Assembly (NCBI GenBank): GCA_013423325.1
Contig: BLJB01000322.1
Location: forward strand, 9,792-73,791
DNA: 64,000 nt
From: Usnea hakonensis
Lineage: Eukaryota > Ascomycota > Lecanoromycetes > Lecanorales > Parmeliaceae
Direction: 5' to 3'
The notes beneath the pieces are model-generated. The model worked only from the letters and a program-made list of their open reading frames with translations. It made no database searches and was not told the origin of the DNA. Positions 11,665 through 22,559 of this stretch are shown here, piece by piece; within the stretch, counting starts at the first letter, position 1, and every line of letters starts with the position of its first letter. The translations under genes and the position numbers were made by a program.

Positions 11665-11850
11665 GCCTTAAATTCGCCCCTAGGGATTCACAAGCTTTTC
11701 ACTACTGGGAAGTCCCACGCCCCAGCACGTATTTAAGGCGCCTTATACTTCTTTACTTTCAACAGAATTAATCATTTAATTATTCTTGATCATTCTGAAA
11801 CTCGCTCCACATGTGCTAGTCTAGCATGGTTCCACCTAGGCTGTCATCTT

Positions 11851-14002
11851 TTAGATATCCGTATCCTTGACGGGATGCAATAAAATTCCTGGGACACACA
11901 ATCTGCCTGTACTAGGATTATCCGTCGGTATCTTTTTGTGGCCTGTCCACCTTCTGTATAACTCCTGTGGGACCTGTAGCTCAGCCGCCCCATAATTGAG
12001 CCAATAGGTAAAGCGATGCATAAAATTATCAAAATAACCCTCTCTCGGAACTCTGAAGGGAGATTCCGGGCCCTGTCTGTTGATCGTGCGTTCGATCCCC
12101 GCCACATCATCAGGCATACCCTCTTTCGGATCGTAGTAGTTTGGGAGTGGAAAATGCGCGATCTTGAGCCCTTGAAGCTTCGCAAAAGTAAAAGGTCCAA
12201 TCTCCGGCGTCATAGATACCCCATGCTGCGACTGTGTGGAGTGCATAATACGCAATAGGCGTCGGGAGAAACGGGCGATGGCGAGCTGCACACAGCCTCG
12301 GACTTCGAGAGTGCGTTGCGGATCGCCTGGAAAGTCCTTTCCGATGCCCCAATCCTCCTTGCCTGGCCAGTATACCGTAGCGCCTACGGTGACAATATCG
12401 GCGTCTTCCCCCACACCCCATGTATAATTGTCATTGGCTGGATGAGTGACTGGGGGCTTAGGTCCAATGGGTTCGGGAACAGCTATGTGTTTGGGGGATC
12501 CCCATACGCCACCATCGGGAGTGCTCGCATCGACAAACTCGGTAAAGTTTCTCCACGTCTTGTGGATATGTGGAACGAAAAACCTGCTTGCACGCTCCCA
12601 TTGCAGCTTCCGAGGCTGCGAGCGTGCCCACTGTACGACTCCGAGATCAGCTCTGTTTCTCGCACGGTGTTGATGAGAAGCGGAAGTATGAGCATGGTAT
12701 CCCTACAGACGTTTCGCCTAGCAAAACGAGGGTTACAGAAAAGGGCAATGACTTTGTAAGTCTGTACACACCGAATCCGCGTTCTCCAAGAGGTTATACC
12801 AATGGCCGGTATACCTCACATCCAGTTCGGTCTGCCAAAAATGATCGAACTCCGGATGCAGCTCCGCAAATACCTGCAACGCCTGATTCAGGCTCTCCAC
12901 CTTTAGCGAACTTTTCGGGTACCAGGAAGACATCAACGACTCCTTCTTGTACATGAGAGTCATATTGTGAAGCTCCCGTGGAATGTGTTTCTCAAGGATA
13001 CCCCGATAAACTTCAGCTTCATCGATTGACCTCTCCTCATCCTTGACCTGGACGAGCAGAAAAATCGAGTATTCCCCGCCAGAGTGGAGAGATAGCTCCG
13101 CAATGAGAGACCTTATATGCATCATTGTATCGGTCCCGAAGTTCATCTTATGGTGCGCGCGCACTACGACCGCAGTGCGAGACTTAGATTTTTTAAGCTT
13201 TCCTTTCACCATCGTGCTCTCGTTCTTGGCCGCTACAAAATTTAGATCTTCTGAGGTTGCATTCCTAAGTGGCTTACGTATGGGGCTCCCCGCGAGAGCG
13301 TAGCGGTCGGCGTTGCGTTTCACACATTGGTCCTGTAGTGTCCCCCAATCGATGTCTGTCCAATTGACGTGAGCTGGTGGTGCGCCTTCTACGGGGGTCA
13401 CACTTGAATAGCCGTAAGGACCGAGGCGGCCGTTACTGTCAAAGCAGTGTTCGCGATCTAGTCCGCCTTCGTGATAGGAACCAAAGATGGGTTCAGGGAT
13501 GGTTACTGTAGTAGTGTCAATGTCTTAGCGAGATTGTTGATGTTCGATGGACTGTGAGTTACAGATGGCAACGTATCTAGGCAGCGGATCCAAAGCAAGG
13601 GAAGTGATATTTACCAGGCGGCTCCACTGCATATGCGAGCAGCATATCGTCTGGATTTGCATTGATATCGACGCCTCGTGGACCAACACATGGTTTGCGT
13701 GAGCGCTCCTCAGAACCAATAGATCTGAAGTATGGGTTATAGTGTGCATGGGAAAAATTTTTCTCGTTCAGTCTGCTCAGGTCCAGGAAGTCAAAAGATG
13801 GAGGTGCAGCGGCTGGCTCAAGAGAGGAGTTGTGCCAGTACTCATCGTTATAGTGGGAGCCTGGGGTCGTAAAGGCATGTAACGTGCTGATCTCTTCACG
13901 AAAGGATTGTCTGGGAACGATATATAGCAACGCCGTCGTAAAGAAGACAGCGACGTAAATGCGCTTGGAGAGCGTGAACTGCAGAAAAGATGAAAACAGC
14001 AT
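11851..14002 (-). CDS. DUF3405 family type II membrane protein, putative glycosyltransferase
   Basis: Three exons are proposed: 14002-13615, 13505-12772 and 12702-11851 (join, minus strand), giving about 657 residues in one frame. A short cytoplasmic N-terminus is followed by one hydrophobic anchor (about residues 13-30, VAVFFTTALLYIV), then a lumenal domain typical of the fungal DUF3405 family. Hallmarks seen are the segment ending HCFDSNGRLGPYGY, AVVVRAHHKMNF, FWQTELDVRYTGHWY, and SQPRKLQWERASRFF. The domain layout suggests a Golgi glycosyltransferase, but activity is unproven for the family. Splice sites are GT-AG and phases agree at both junctions. The gene ends about 190 bp from the minisatellite and is the first intact gene after the repeat block, yet shows no RIP-type stops. 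Confidence 0.85.
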
Positions 14003-15916
14003 GCTATTTTCGAAGGACTGAATTTTGAAAAATTCGAGTCACAGAGCTTTAGGGATATTGAAATCCGGATGCTCATTGAGAATTCCGAAGCCTTTGCCTG
14101 AATGATCCAACATGTTTGAGGTCAACGGCACAGGTCAACGGCACAGAAGGCCCAGAACATACTTAGGCCCCACACGTTCGGAGTATCATAACGACACCCA
14201 TTTTGCATATTTTGATCGTCCCTGAGAGATGTCCTCAAGAAATGCATCATAAAAGCCGTCTAATTGCAGCAAGTAGAGAAGATCTGCCCCCAGAATCTCA
14301 AAAGGGGTAAGGGTCCGAGCACGCAGTCGGACGGCTATCTTGCGTTTTACCCTTGCAGCCTCCAGGTCCAAGTCGTGGCCTTACATGATGAGAACAATTT
14401 TCCCAGATCGAGCTAAATCGAATTACTTGTTCGTGCTGTGCACGTTACCGTTATACAAAAGGAGCTCAGGAGATCAATTTAGGTACGGAAGCTGGTACCG
14501 AAAGTCCTGTGACATACCTTAGCGAAAGCCTATGGATATCCTGAACGCTGGAGAATCGGCGGGGACTTCTAGTACCGTCCCTCGTTACTTAATGTATGGT
14601 ATGGTAAAGTATGCTAGGTACGATTAGCTCTCAGCCCAATCCAAGAACACCAGCCTCGTATGAAGGAAGATACATATGATGAGGCTGACCGATTTACTCG
14701 TAACATTCCAAGCCGAGAGACTGAATCAAGTTCGATCTGCGCTCTCACAGAAATTCGAGAAGTTCTCAGTCCTCAGTTCCCATTCATCAGGAACTGGACA
14801 AGGAGGAATTTACCAGTAAGCACTGGGTAATTGGACGCATCGAGGCTGACCCAAACCGAGGCTTTTCAGCATCACGGGCCGGAATTGGCGAATTTCGTGA
14901 TGCCCCCAATCCTAGCAACTCCACTATATTGCGAGGGTCTCTGTTTACTAGCTATGATCCTAACTGGGATGAACGTATGGCTTATGTTGCTAATCTGGTA
15001 TGAAAATTGTCCATTGGCGATGAGAAACCACTTTGCTAGCTATTTCCGTGCGTCTTATACCCCTGCATTTCTCATCTACATATAGGGAATCGCACAACTC
15101 AGACAATGGTAAGAACATTGGTTTGATATTTGCCATGGAGCAACAGGTATTTACCACCAAGGTCCTCGATACATGTGAATGCCACCCAGCTTTTGCTTCG
15201 TACTAGAAAGCTTATTGGCGTATTTGAGTGTCATATAGAACTTTCTGGGCCGGGTAAGGCTCTCTGAGTCGCGTATAAAATACCAGCGTCTCATGAGAAG
15301 ACGCTGCCAAAGACAAGGGAGATGGCGCATACGACTTTGCAATTCAAAAAACCTCATGCCAGTATGGTTGTGGACAATCAAATGGTACAGATTTGCGCGT
15401 CAACCTAGTATGAGAGCAAAGCTTTCCCAACGATTTGCAGTGTCTTCTGTGAGGGCGAGATATGCGACATTTTAGTCCTATGAATGCAAGCCAACATAGA
15501 CCTTTTACTAATTTTGTTATTTACGCGTTTACTCTAAGGAAGAAGCTAGGACTTACATCTACTCGTACACACAACCCATCTTCGGCTTCTCTCTCCCTGT
15601 TACCCCCTGACGATGCCCTCATTGCAAAACCCTCCTTCCAATCCCTTTAGCATACATCCTACTCACACACCATCATCCTTCTCAATCTGATCCAAACCCG
15701 CCAACCCATCCTGCACAATAACCAAAGCCAATTCATCGATACCGCAAACAGCCTTGCAATACTCGGCCTCGAGTTCACTAATTAACAAGTCAATTCCATC
15801 AGCACTACTCTTACCTTCCAGCATGTCACGCACCCCAGCCTTAAGACAGGCATTCCCCAGATAGGATGGGTGAAAGCGAGGAAGGATTGGAATGGGAGGA
15901 GAGATAAAGGAGGGCT
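14003..15916. other. Intergenic, no convincing gene
   Basis: This is 1.9 kb with normal base composition. Short open frames occur (minus 14371-14186; plus 14831-15085; minus 15381-15151) without recognisable domains or consistent splice partners. The minus frame at 14186-14371 has a protein-like Arg/Leu-rich composition and could be a gene relic. A minus frame at 15663-15923 contains several Cys and lies just downstream of the secreted-protein ORF, so it may be a 3' exon (see that entry). Confidence 0.4.
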
Positions 15917-16120
15917 TTACCAATCATATATAATGCCTTCAACGACGGCGGTGTTGTTGGCTGCAATGCTCAAGCACAGGGTGTTGTCGCTGCTGCAGAT
16001 ACTAAGGCAAGTGACGAAATCGTCGGCGTCGGCACGCTTATTGTTCGTCATAAGGGGCGAGGCGAGAGCGAGGGCGTTCAGCATGCTGAAGAGAGCGATG
16101 ATCAGGGTTTGGGTGTACAT
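15917..16120 (-). CDS. Candidate small secreted cysteine-containing protein
   Basis: ATG at 16120 opens a 67-codon frame. It has a clear secretory signal (hydrophobic LIIALFSMLNALALA, about residues 6-20) and a short pro-segment ending in the dibasic NKR (about residue 28), a likely Kex2 site. The mature part starts ADADDF, has three Cys (CLSIC, then CLS) and an Asn-glycosylation motif (NNT). The stop follows a GTAAAG donor-like site, and another frame downstream (15860-15663, including EAEYCKAVCGIDEL) carries further Cys. The gene may therefore be spliced and longer, but the only obvious acceptor joins out of frame, so I annotate the unspliced form. I recognise no family. It resembles small secreted or effector-like proteins. 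Confidence 0.5.
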   Translation of the reverse strand: MYTQTLIIALFSMLNALALASPLMTNNKRADADDFVTCLSICSSDNTLCLSIAANNTAVVEGIIYDW

Positions 16121-16974
16121 TGTCGGTATAGAAGCTGAACGTGTCTGGCTATTTCTGAATGGTACTTGAACGTTTGGTGTGCAGCGAAGAAGAAATAGGA
16201 AGCTTTTTGCGAAATCTTAGGCTGAACAGATGACGTCTTATATAGCTTTCTCGGCATATTTCCTTCTTCATGTTGCGCTGTCGTCCCCTTGGCATCGGTG
16301 TGTGTCTGTTGCTCGCATTCCGGAGTCATCAGAATTGAATTATTTGTATTATTTGCAACTTTCACTTTCGGGCACCGAACATGTTTATCCGACAATGTTC
16401 CCTTCCACAGACCAATAGCTCGAAGAGCACACTATAAAGCTAGACTTAAGATTTCCAAGACCTACAGGGCAAAGAGGCAGGCAGATATCAAAAAGCATGT
16501 GGACATTCCTCATTGTTTGGTTAGTCTGAGTTGTCACTCGCTCACCAACTCATGTGTGAGTGAACCGGAGGTCCAGAATTTCCAGATTTAGACTTTGTTA
16601 GTTGCAGATCTATACATTAAGGTACGCATTACCAATGTACTTTATCTGACCGGTGTCCGAAGCTCTGGGAAGCAGGTACCTTGCTAAGGTGCAATTATTA
16701 TTAAGTGTCTCACCTCCTATCCTGATATGTACAGTATCAGCAGAATTCTATGCCAAGACTTTCAATTACAGAGCCTAACAAGGGACCGTGACTGCCAAGC
16801 AAGGGTATTCGCAATGATCATCTCAATTGCCGCTTATTGGAAGAGTTTTCGTGGCAGTGGAGTCGAAACGGCAAGTACGATGTTTCTTCTTCTGCCAGCA
16901 ACTGGTAAGAAGCCAGAAGCGTCCAAGAACTCCAAAAAGACGCCCAATTTTCAAGTACGTGAAGCAGTGGACGT
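16121..16974. other. Intergenic between secreted protein and Whi5-like gene
   Basis: Contains the promoter of the secreted-protein ORF and the 3' region of the Whi5-like gene. No domain-bearing frame is seen on either strand. Confidence 0.45.
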
Positions 16975-18377
16975 CTATCGCTGCAATTCGCTGTCATCGC
17001 TGCTACTCGCATCAGACATTTCGTCAAGCATCTCATCCATTTCCGCATTAGACAGTGGCCTTTTTCGTGCAGGTCCGTGCGGATGTTGAGAGAGGGATAC
17101 CTCGGGCTGTTCACCACCACCACGAGTCTTATTGCGCCTAGAAAAGCCTGGGCTTTTTGTCTGGTCTGCTCGATGCCAGGAATCATTCCGCAGCGGCGTC
17201 CGAGCAATGGCTCCACGGGGGTGGTAACCTGGAACCCCCGGACTCGACATGAATAGCAGTGTCTCTACTGCGTCCTTTTCAACTTCCGCTTGCTGGCTTG
17301 GTGTCCGAATCTTTGACCGTCTTTGAGGTGGAGGAGTTCTAAGCGCCACGTCAGTTCCTAGATTACTCGTCTGAAGCGGTGGAGGCAATTTCTTCGTTGC
17401 ATTTGAGCGCCTTGGCTCCCGGGAGACGATATCTGCCGATGGTGCCAACGAAGGGCCTTTGATGGACGTTCCAATCGGTTGAAATGTTCCGTTTGCCTCG
17501 TAATCCCGCCAGGAGGGCTCGGAAGTGGGGCCTAAAATGATTGGGCGCGGACTGGGGTCGAAATTTCCGCCCTTTCGATCTTCATACATATGTTGGGAAG
17601 TCGATACAGAGTTACTGAGCGAGAGACTCGCAGACTCTGGCGCTGCTGCTGCCCACTCGGATAGCTGCATGTATGGTGATTGACCTGAAGGTACCCCATT
17701 TGGAAGTTGACGTTCATACAGCCGGTGCACATCAGAGACGGCAGAAGCTGGTGAGACCTGGCTGGATGCCATACGCTCGAGCTCGTTGATACTATGTGAT
17801 TGCCAGCCGTTTTGAACTTTGAACATGGCATAGGACAGTCGAGTTCGCAATTGATTGGACAACTAATGACAAATTAGGTATTCCTACGTTGCTCGTATCT
17901 TATGAGCTCACAGACCTCGCCAATCTGTGATCCTCGAGACGTCGTACTGCTGTTCCTTTGGCTTGACTCGACCGGACTATTCGCTAAACTGAAGTCAGAG
18001 GTCTTGAAGTCTCCGTTCGCCATGCGCTTCGGCGGGTTTGCGTGGCACTTGTCAAGCGAATCATATGCGTCTGGCGTTAGCCCATCGACATTTCCCTTGT
18101 TATTCAATAGTGATACGTCAGGCTCCGCCAGATAAGAGCTACCAGTGCTTTCTTGGCTTGACTTGCTGGATAGAAAGGTCGAGGGTGTTATCGCGACATG
18201 GGGATGGATGAATTTGAGATCATTGGGCGCATCGGGGCGTCCTTGTAATAGGTCGTTACCCGAAGAATCATCAAAGGATGTTGTCTGAGAGGTCGGGGGA
18301 GATCCTGTATTCGTTCCAGGTTTATTGCGCCTGGAATGCTCCTGCGATGCTTGCCCTGCGTGTAGATGAGTTGCCAT
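16975..18377 (-). CDS. Whi5/Nrm1-family G1/S transcriptional repressor
   Basis: Two exons are proposed: 18377-17916 and 17862-16975, giving about 449 residues. The donor is GAG|GTCTGT and the acceptor CATTAG; this is the only junction I found that keeps the frame. Directly after it comes RTRLSYAMFKVQNGWQ, the GTB motif by which Whi5, Nrm1 and related proteins bind SBF/MBF transcription factors. A second family signature, TLLFMSSPGVPGYHPRG, lies about two thirds along. The rest is Ser/Pro-rich and disordered-looking, with Ser/Thr-Pro sites expected to be CDK targets. The acidic Ser-rich C-terminus (SDASSSDDSE) ends the protein. By family it would hold back G1/S genes in the nucleus until phosphorylated. 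An in-frame stop just upstream supports the chosen ATG. Confidence 0.75.
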
Positions 18378-18975
18378 TCCTCAGGCCATGTGCCGATATG
18401 CTGACCTTCATACGGGCTGTGAGCCATAAATGGCGCGTACAAAGACGGGTTTAGACCAGCCGTAGCAAGAAAGGACACTTCTTGTGATCTCCAGACGCGC
18501 CAAAGCAGATATCGGCAGGCGTGAATGCAGGGAAGCTAATAGGCTACGGATAGGTCTAGGCCACGAAGTGTTTCAAGGGCGTCAAGAGACTTAAGACAAA
18601 AAGCGAAGGCGGATTTAATGGCGAGTTGAAAAAGGCACGTACCGAGTACCTGCAGTGCGGAGTGGGTTGCCACCGCGACTGGTGGGGCTGGTGGGGCTTT
18701 ATTTTCGCGACAAATTTCACGTGTTGAATCAGAAAAGTTACTAATGAAAGTGGTCTTGAAACAATGTGATTGCGCAAGCGAGACGAGGCTATGGTAGGCA
18801 AAGAAGGTGGTTAGTTGGTCAGAAGGAGTGCCGTGTGGTAAGGAGCACAGTACGAGTTCACGCAGCGGGCTATCGCCCCAAGGAATTGTGTTTTAGCGGA
18901 CAGAGTCCACCAGGAGCAATAAAGCATATTGACCACACCTCAACTCCTCGCTAAAACTATCTATTATACTGGGTA
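18378..18975. other. Intergenic: Whi5-like promoter
   Basis: About 600 bp between two minus-strand genes; it must hold the promoter of the Whi5-like gene and the terminator of the TMEM184-like gene. A minus frame overlapping the start (to 18478) has no support as an extra exon. Confidence 0.45.
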
Positions 18976-21212
18976 TCAAGCTTCATCTTTATCCTTTCCC
19001 TCCCATACGTGCCGGTCGTCCAAAGCACCATATGTGTGCGAGGTTGTTGAAGGACCCTCTTGTCTCCTACTATTACTTTCATCCCATTGCAGTGCCTCCT
19101 CGGAATTTCCTTGCATTTGCCCTACGTTTCTCGGCTCATCATCGCCGTCACCAAGTGTGAAGTCTCGATCAGATGCTGGGTGTACTCTGCCCGGCTCGAA
19201 TCCTTCTCGCTCGACTTCTCCTTCATCCTCGTCCTCGTAGGTTCGACTAAGAAAGGGTCAGACATTGTTCTCGTGATATCCAGCATAGACTTACACATAG
19301 TGTTTGGGCTCATCCTCGTTCCACGCAGCACCCCCCTCTTTCCTAGCTCTGACACGCTCAGTTTCCTCAGCTTCCGTATCTTCAACGACGAGGTCAACCA
19401 ACTGACTCCTAACCGACTTTGAGGAGTTAGATGAAGAGGACTCTTCTCGAAGCACTCCATCCGCAAGCGGTGCCCGAGACCGTTTCTTAGACTTGCCTTT
19501 ATCAAGCTCCTCCTGAATGTTGCTAGCTCGTCGATTTCGATTCGCTTTTGTTGGCTGCAAAAGGTGTCTATTGGTCGCCGTGGTAATGATTCCAGGGTCA
19601 GCGCCGAGCCACCGGTCGGCGGCTGGCACATGAGCAGTAATGACCGGGTACTATGACTTCTTTAGCAGCTGGTACTCGTGATAATTAGAAGGAGCCGGCC
19701 TACATTCCAGTCTCCAAACTCCAAAGCTTTGGCGGTATTGAAAAGTTTTTCGTCTTCTGGGTCAAGCTTCGCTTCATCAGCTTGATCTGGTCCTGTGTCT
19801 TCATGTAGGTCTCTTCCGTGCTGAGAATTGCTCATAGTCGCTGCTCGACTCGGTCCTGCGCCGCCACCAAGAAGAGGCGTTCGAACGTTGATCTCTTCAG
19901 GTTTTGGTATCCAGTATTTGCCCTTGCCGCCTCTTTCATATCTCATCCCTTCCATCATTCTAGCAGCGCGTGACTGGGACTCCTCGTGAGCAAGAACATT
20001 ATCGTCACTATCAAAGACTCTGTACTCGTAATGCCTGCCGCCAAATGTCTCTTTCGTATCTTCAATTAAATCTCGTACACCAAAAGCGTCCCGCATCGCA
20101 TATTTGACTGGCATGCGGGCAGCTGAAATGGTGACATCCGCATAGTCTTGCCAAGAGAAAGCATACCAGTGAGCAACGGCGAAAAGAGGCATCTCGCAAC
20201 ATATTAGAGCATCTTGTATGGCAGCCGCGAGGTTGTCTGGCGAATATCCTGGAACATTGTTTGGTATTGCTCCCGCGAACTGTAATATTGACAGGAAGAA
20301 CCCTTGCCAGTAAGAGGCAAAGATTATCAGCTTGATGCAAAGAAATTTAGGGACAGGTCTAAATGGTCGTAGATCCTGCGACATGCAGACCCAGAACATC
20401 GCGAGTGAGTACAAACTCAAGGTGACGGAAATGTTGTACAGTATGCCACTCCATAGATATCCGGAAGTCAACCCAATGTAGCCTTCCTGATATGTACCGG
20501 TGGCCTTCATTACTATTGTCGCCAAGCCTAGTATAGGCTTTAGCCAAGCATACTGGAGGATCCCGCGCTTGATTGCCAGAAACGTATGAGGATCAGAGAT
20601 ATCCACTTTGGCAAGACAGGAGGTGAGAGGCCAGGGATGATGAACAGGCTGCCTTCCATGCATCATGATGATAAGAGAGCGCTCGCCTCCAAGAAAATTT
20701 ATGAGTAGTTGGAAAAACGTGTATATGGTGAATGCCTAAGGCAGTGGTTAGTTGAATGAATCTAACCCTTCGTGTTTGGCAGGCCGTACCTCGTAAATAT
20801 CACGTAATGGATCCAAATAGAAAGCGGCATCCTGAGACATTATACTCGCCCATGAGGATGCAGAATATACGGGAACCCTGACTCAAAGTGAGCTGCCAGC
20901 TCCACGGCAAGACATGTCCACGCACATTAGCAGTATTCGGATCACGTATCGTTGTAATAGCGGTTTCCTGTAATTTTTCCTGCGACCTTCGTCAATACAC
21001 GTGCAGCTTTAGTATGCATATCTGCCACGGACGTTTGTAGCCATACTGATCTGGGTTTGAAGATGTTAGCCTGGCGATCGACTTGAAAGGCTGAAGAAAG
21101 CCACATACAAGAAAGACAGCAAGGAGGCAACAAGAGAAGCGACTCCGCAGACAATGACAGTGGCTTTAGTAAGGTTCAACCCTGTACCGCCGCCGGAAGC
21201 TCCGCCGGGCAT
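18976..21212 (-). CDS. TMEM184 / organic solute transporter Ost-alpha family membrane protein
   Basis: Seven exons are proposed on the minus strand: 21212-21109, 21050-21033, 20967-20926, 20877-20790, 20735-19704, 19650-19295 and 19246-18976, totalling about 636 residues with all phases consistent. Exons 2 and 3 are only 18 and 42 nt. The protein has the family's seven-helix core: an N-terminal helix (TVIVCGVASLVASLLSFL), then PLLQRYVIRILLMVPVYS, SIMSQDAAFYLDPLRDIYEA, RPVPKFLCIKLIIFASYWQG and AVAHWYAFSWQDYAD. The C-terminal third is hydrophilic, acidic and variable, as in fungal homologues. Vertebrate relatives move steroids and bile acids; fungal substrates are not established. The gene's 5' end lies about 400 bp from the Helitron. 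Confidence 0.85.
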
Positions 21213-21626
21213 TGTGATGTCTCCACGTTCGAGGACTGGGGAATTGAAGCCGGTACAAAGGGTCAAACGGGAACTCAAAGTGGAGTGCACATCAAGTATC
21301 GCAGCAGCAGTATGGATTCGACATCTAACAAGTACGTATGTCGTAGCTGCTGGTATATGGAAAGCCCGCGTTGTTGATTGAAAGCGGACTGAAAAAGTAT
21401 GTCACAAGGCAGCCATAATTGATTTAAGTTTAAGACAAAATCTACCTGACGTACTACTACGTCAAAAGTTTTCGCGAAACCCCTCTCCGTATTTCAGGGC
21501 AAAAAGCGTACTTTTCGTAAGAACCGTAATCTTTTTCTACGTCATAAAAATTTCTAGGATTTTGAAAATATATTATAAATTACTAGTGACAAAGATCTAT
21601 AATAATAGAAGAATATTAAAAGATTA
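21213..21626. other. Promoter of TMEM184-like gene and transition into AT-rich block
   Basis: Normal composition to about 21,430, then an abrupt change to AT-rich sequence before the Helitron 5' end. The base at 21626 is the A of the inferred A|T insertion site. No gene is seen. Confidence 0.5.
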
Positions 21627-22559
21627 TCAGTATATATAAGGAGCTAACCGCCAAGACGCTACCAATTGTATGTGGCGCCAATCAAAAACCTGGCCTCATT
21701 TCCTGTTTGGGACTCTTGGCGCTAAGTAAGCACGGCGAAAAAAGACGCCGCGACCACTAAAAAACCTCCCTGATTGAATGATTTCTAATAAACCGAATTA
21801 CCATGTTCCCTGCTACTATAATCCTTCTATAAATTCAATAATTATAGAGTATTATTTGCGCATTCTAACGATATAATAATAATCGAAATCGGTTTAGTGC
21901 AAGTGGTTATGCAATTTTTTGAAAAAATCGTTATAGAGTATAACTACGATCACTTTTTTAGCGCCTTAGCAAATATTTATTATTTATACTATAGACGCGT
22001 TTTTCGTCCTACCCTCTTTTATACTACTCTTACTAAGCTATATCTACTTTATTTACTATTAGAAACCCTCGTAGTACTATTACTAAGTATATAAGGTAGT
22101 ATCGTCCCTTTCCTATATGTTTTCTAGGCCTTACTAACGCCTCCAGGACGCCTCTAGGCGAAACTCTCACCGGTAGTAATTAAGGCTAACTAGGCCTAAA
22201 GAAATAACTAGCTACTACTATACTAAGAGATAAGGGAGGAAGGCTAAAAAAGCCTCGAATAAAGTTATAATTATCCTTATAAGCCTCCTTCTATATCTCC
22301 TCCTATACCTCCTCCTAAGCCTTATCGGATCCGATTATTCTAGACGCGTCTAATTTCCTACTACTAAGCTAATCTAACTCTATATTACCTTTAGTATAAA
22401 TACTACTATCTTCGCAAGCTAGTAATACTACGCGGTATACTTTAGAGTATACTTCGGAGCCCGAAGATAACCGATAGGAACGAATAGTCCTCGATAATAA
22501 GGACGCGTTTAACCGCTTTACCGAATTACCTCCTTTAGACTTACTTCGCTCTAGTCCTT

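Noticed and set aside
11244..11771. 175-codon plus-strand frame with Lys-rich repeats as a real gene
   Set aside because: It has no ATG start, is generated by a 138-bp minisatellite whose period is a multiple of three, and its 3' part reads through promoter-like non-coding sequence.
17871..17892. A 25-nt intron in the Whi5-like gene starting at the GTAGGA site
   Set aside because: It is too short for a fungal intron and gives the wrong phase; the upstream GTCTGT donor restores the frame into the GTB motif.
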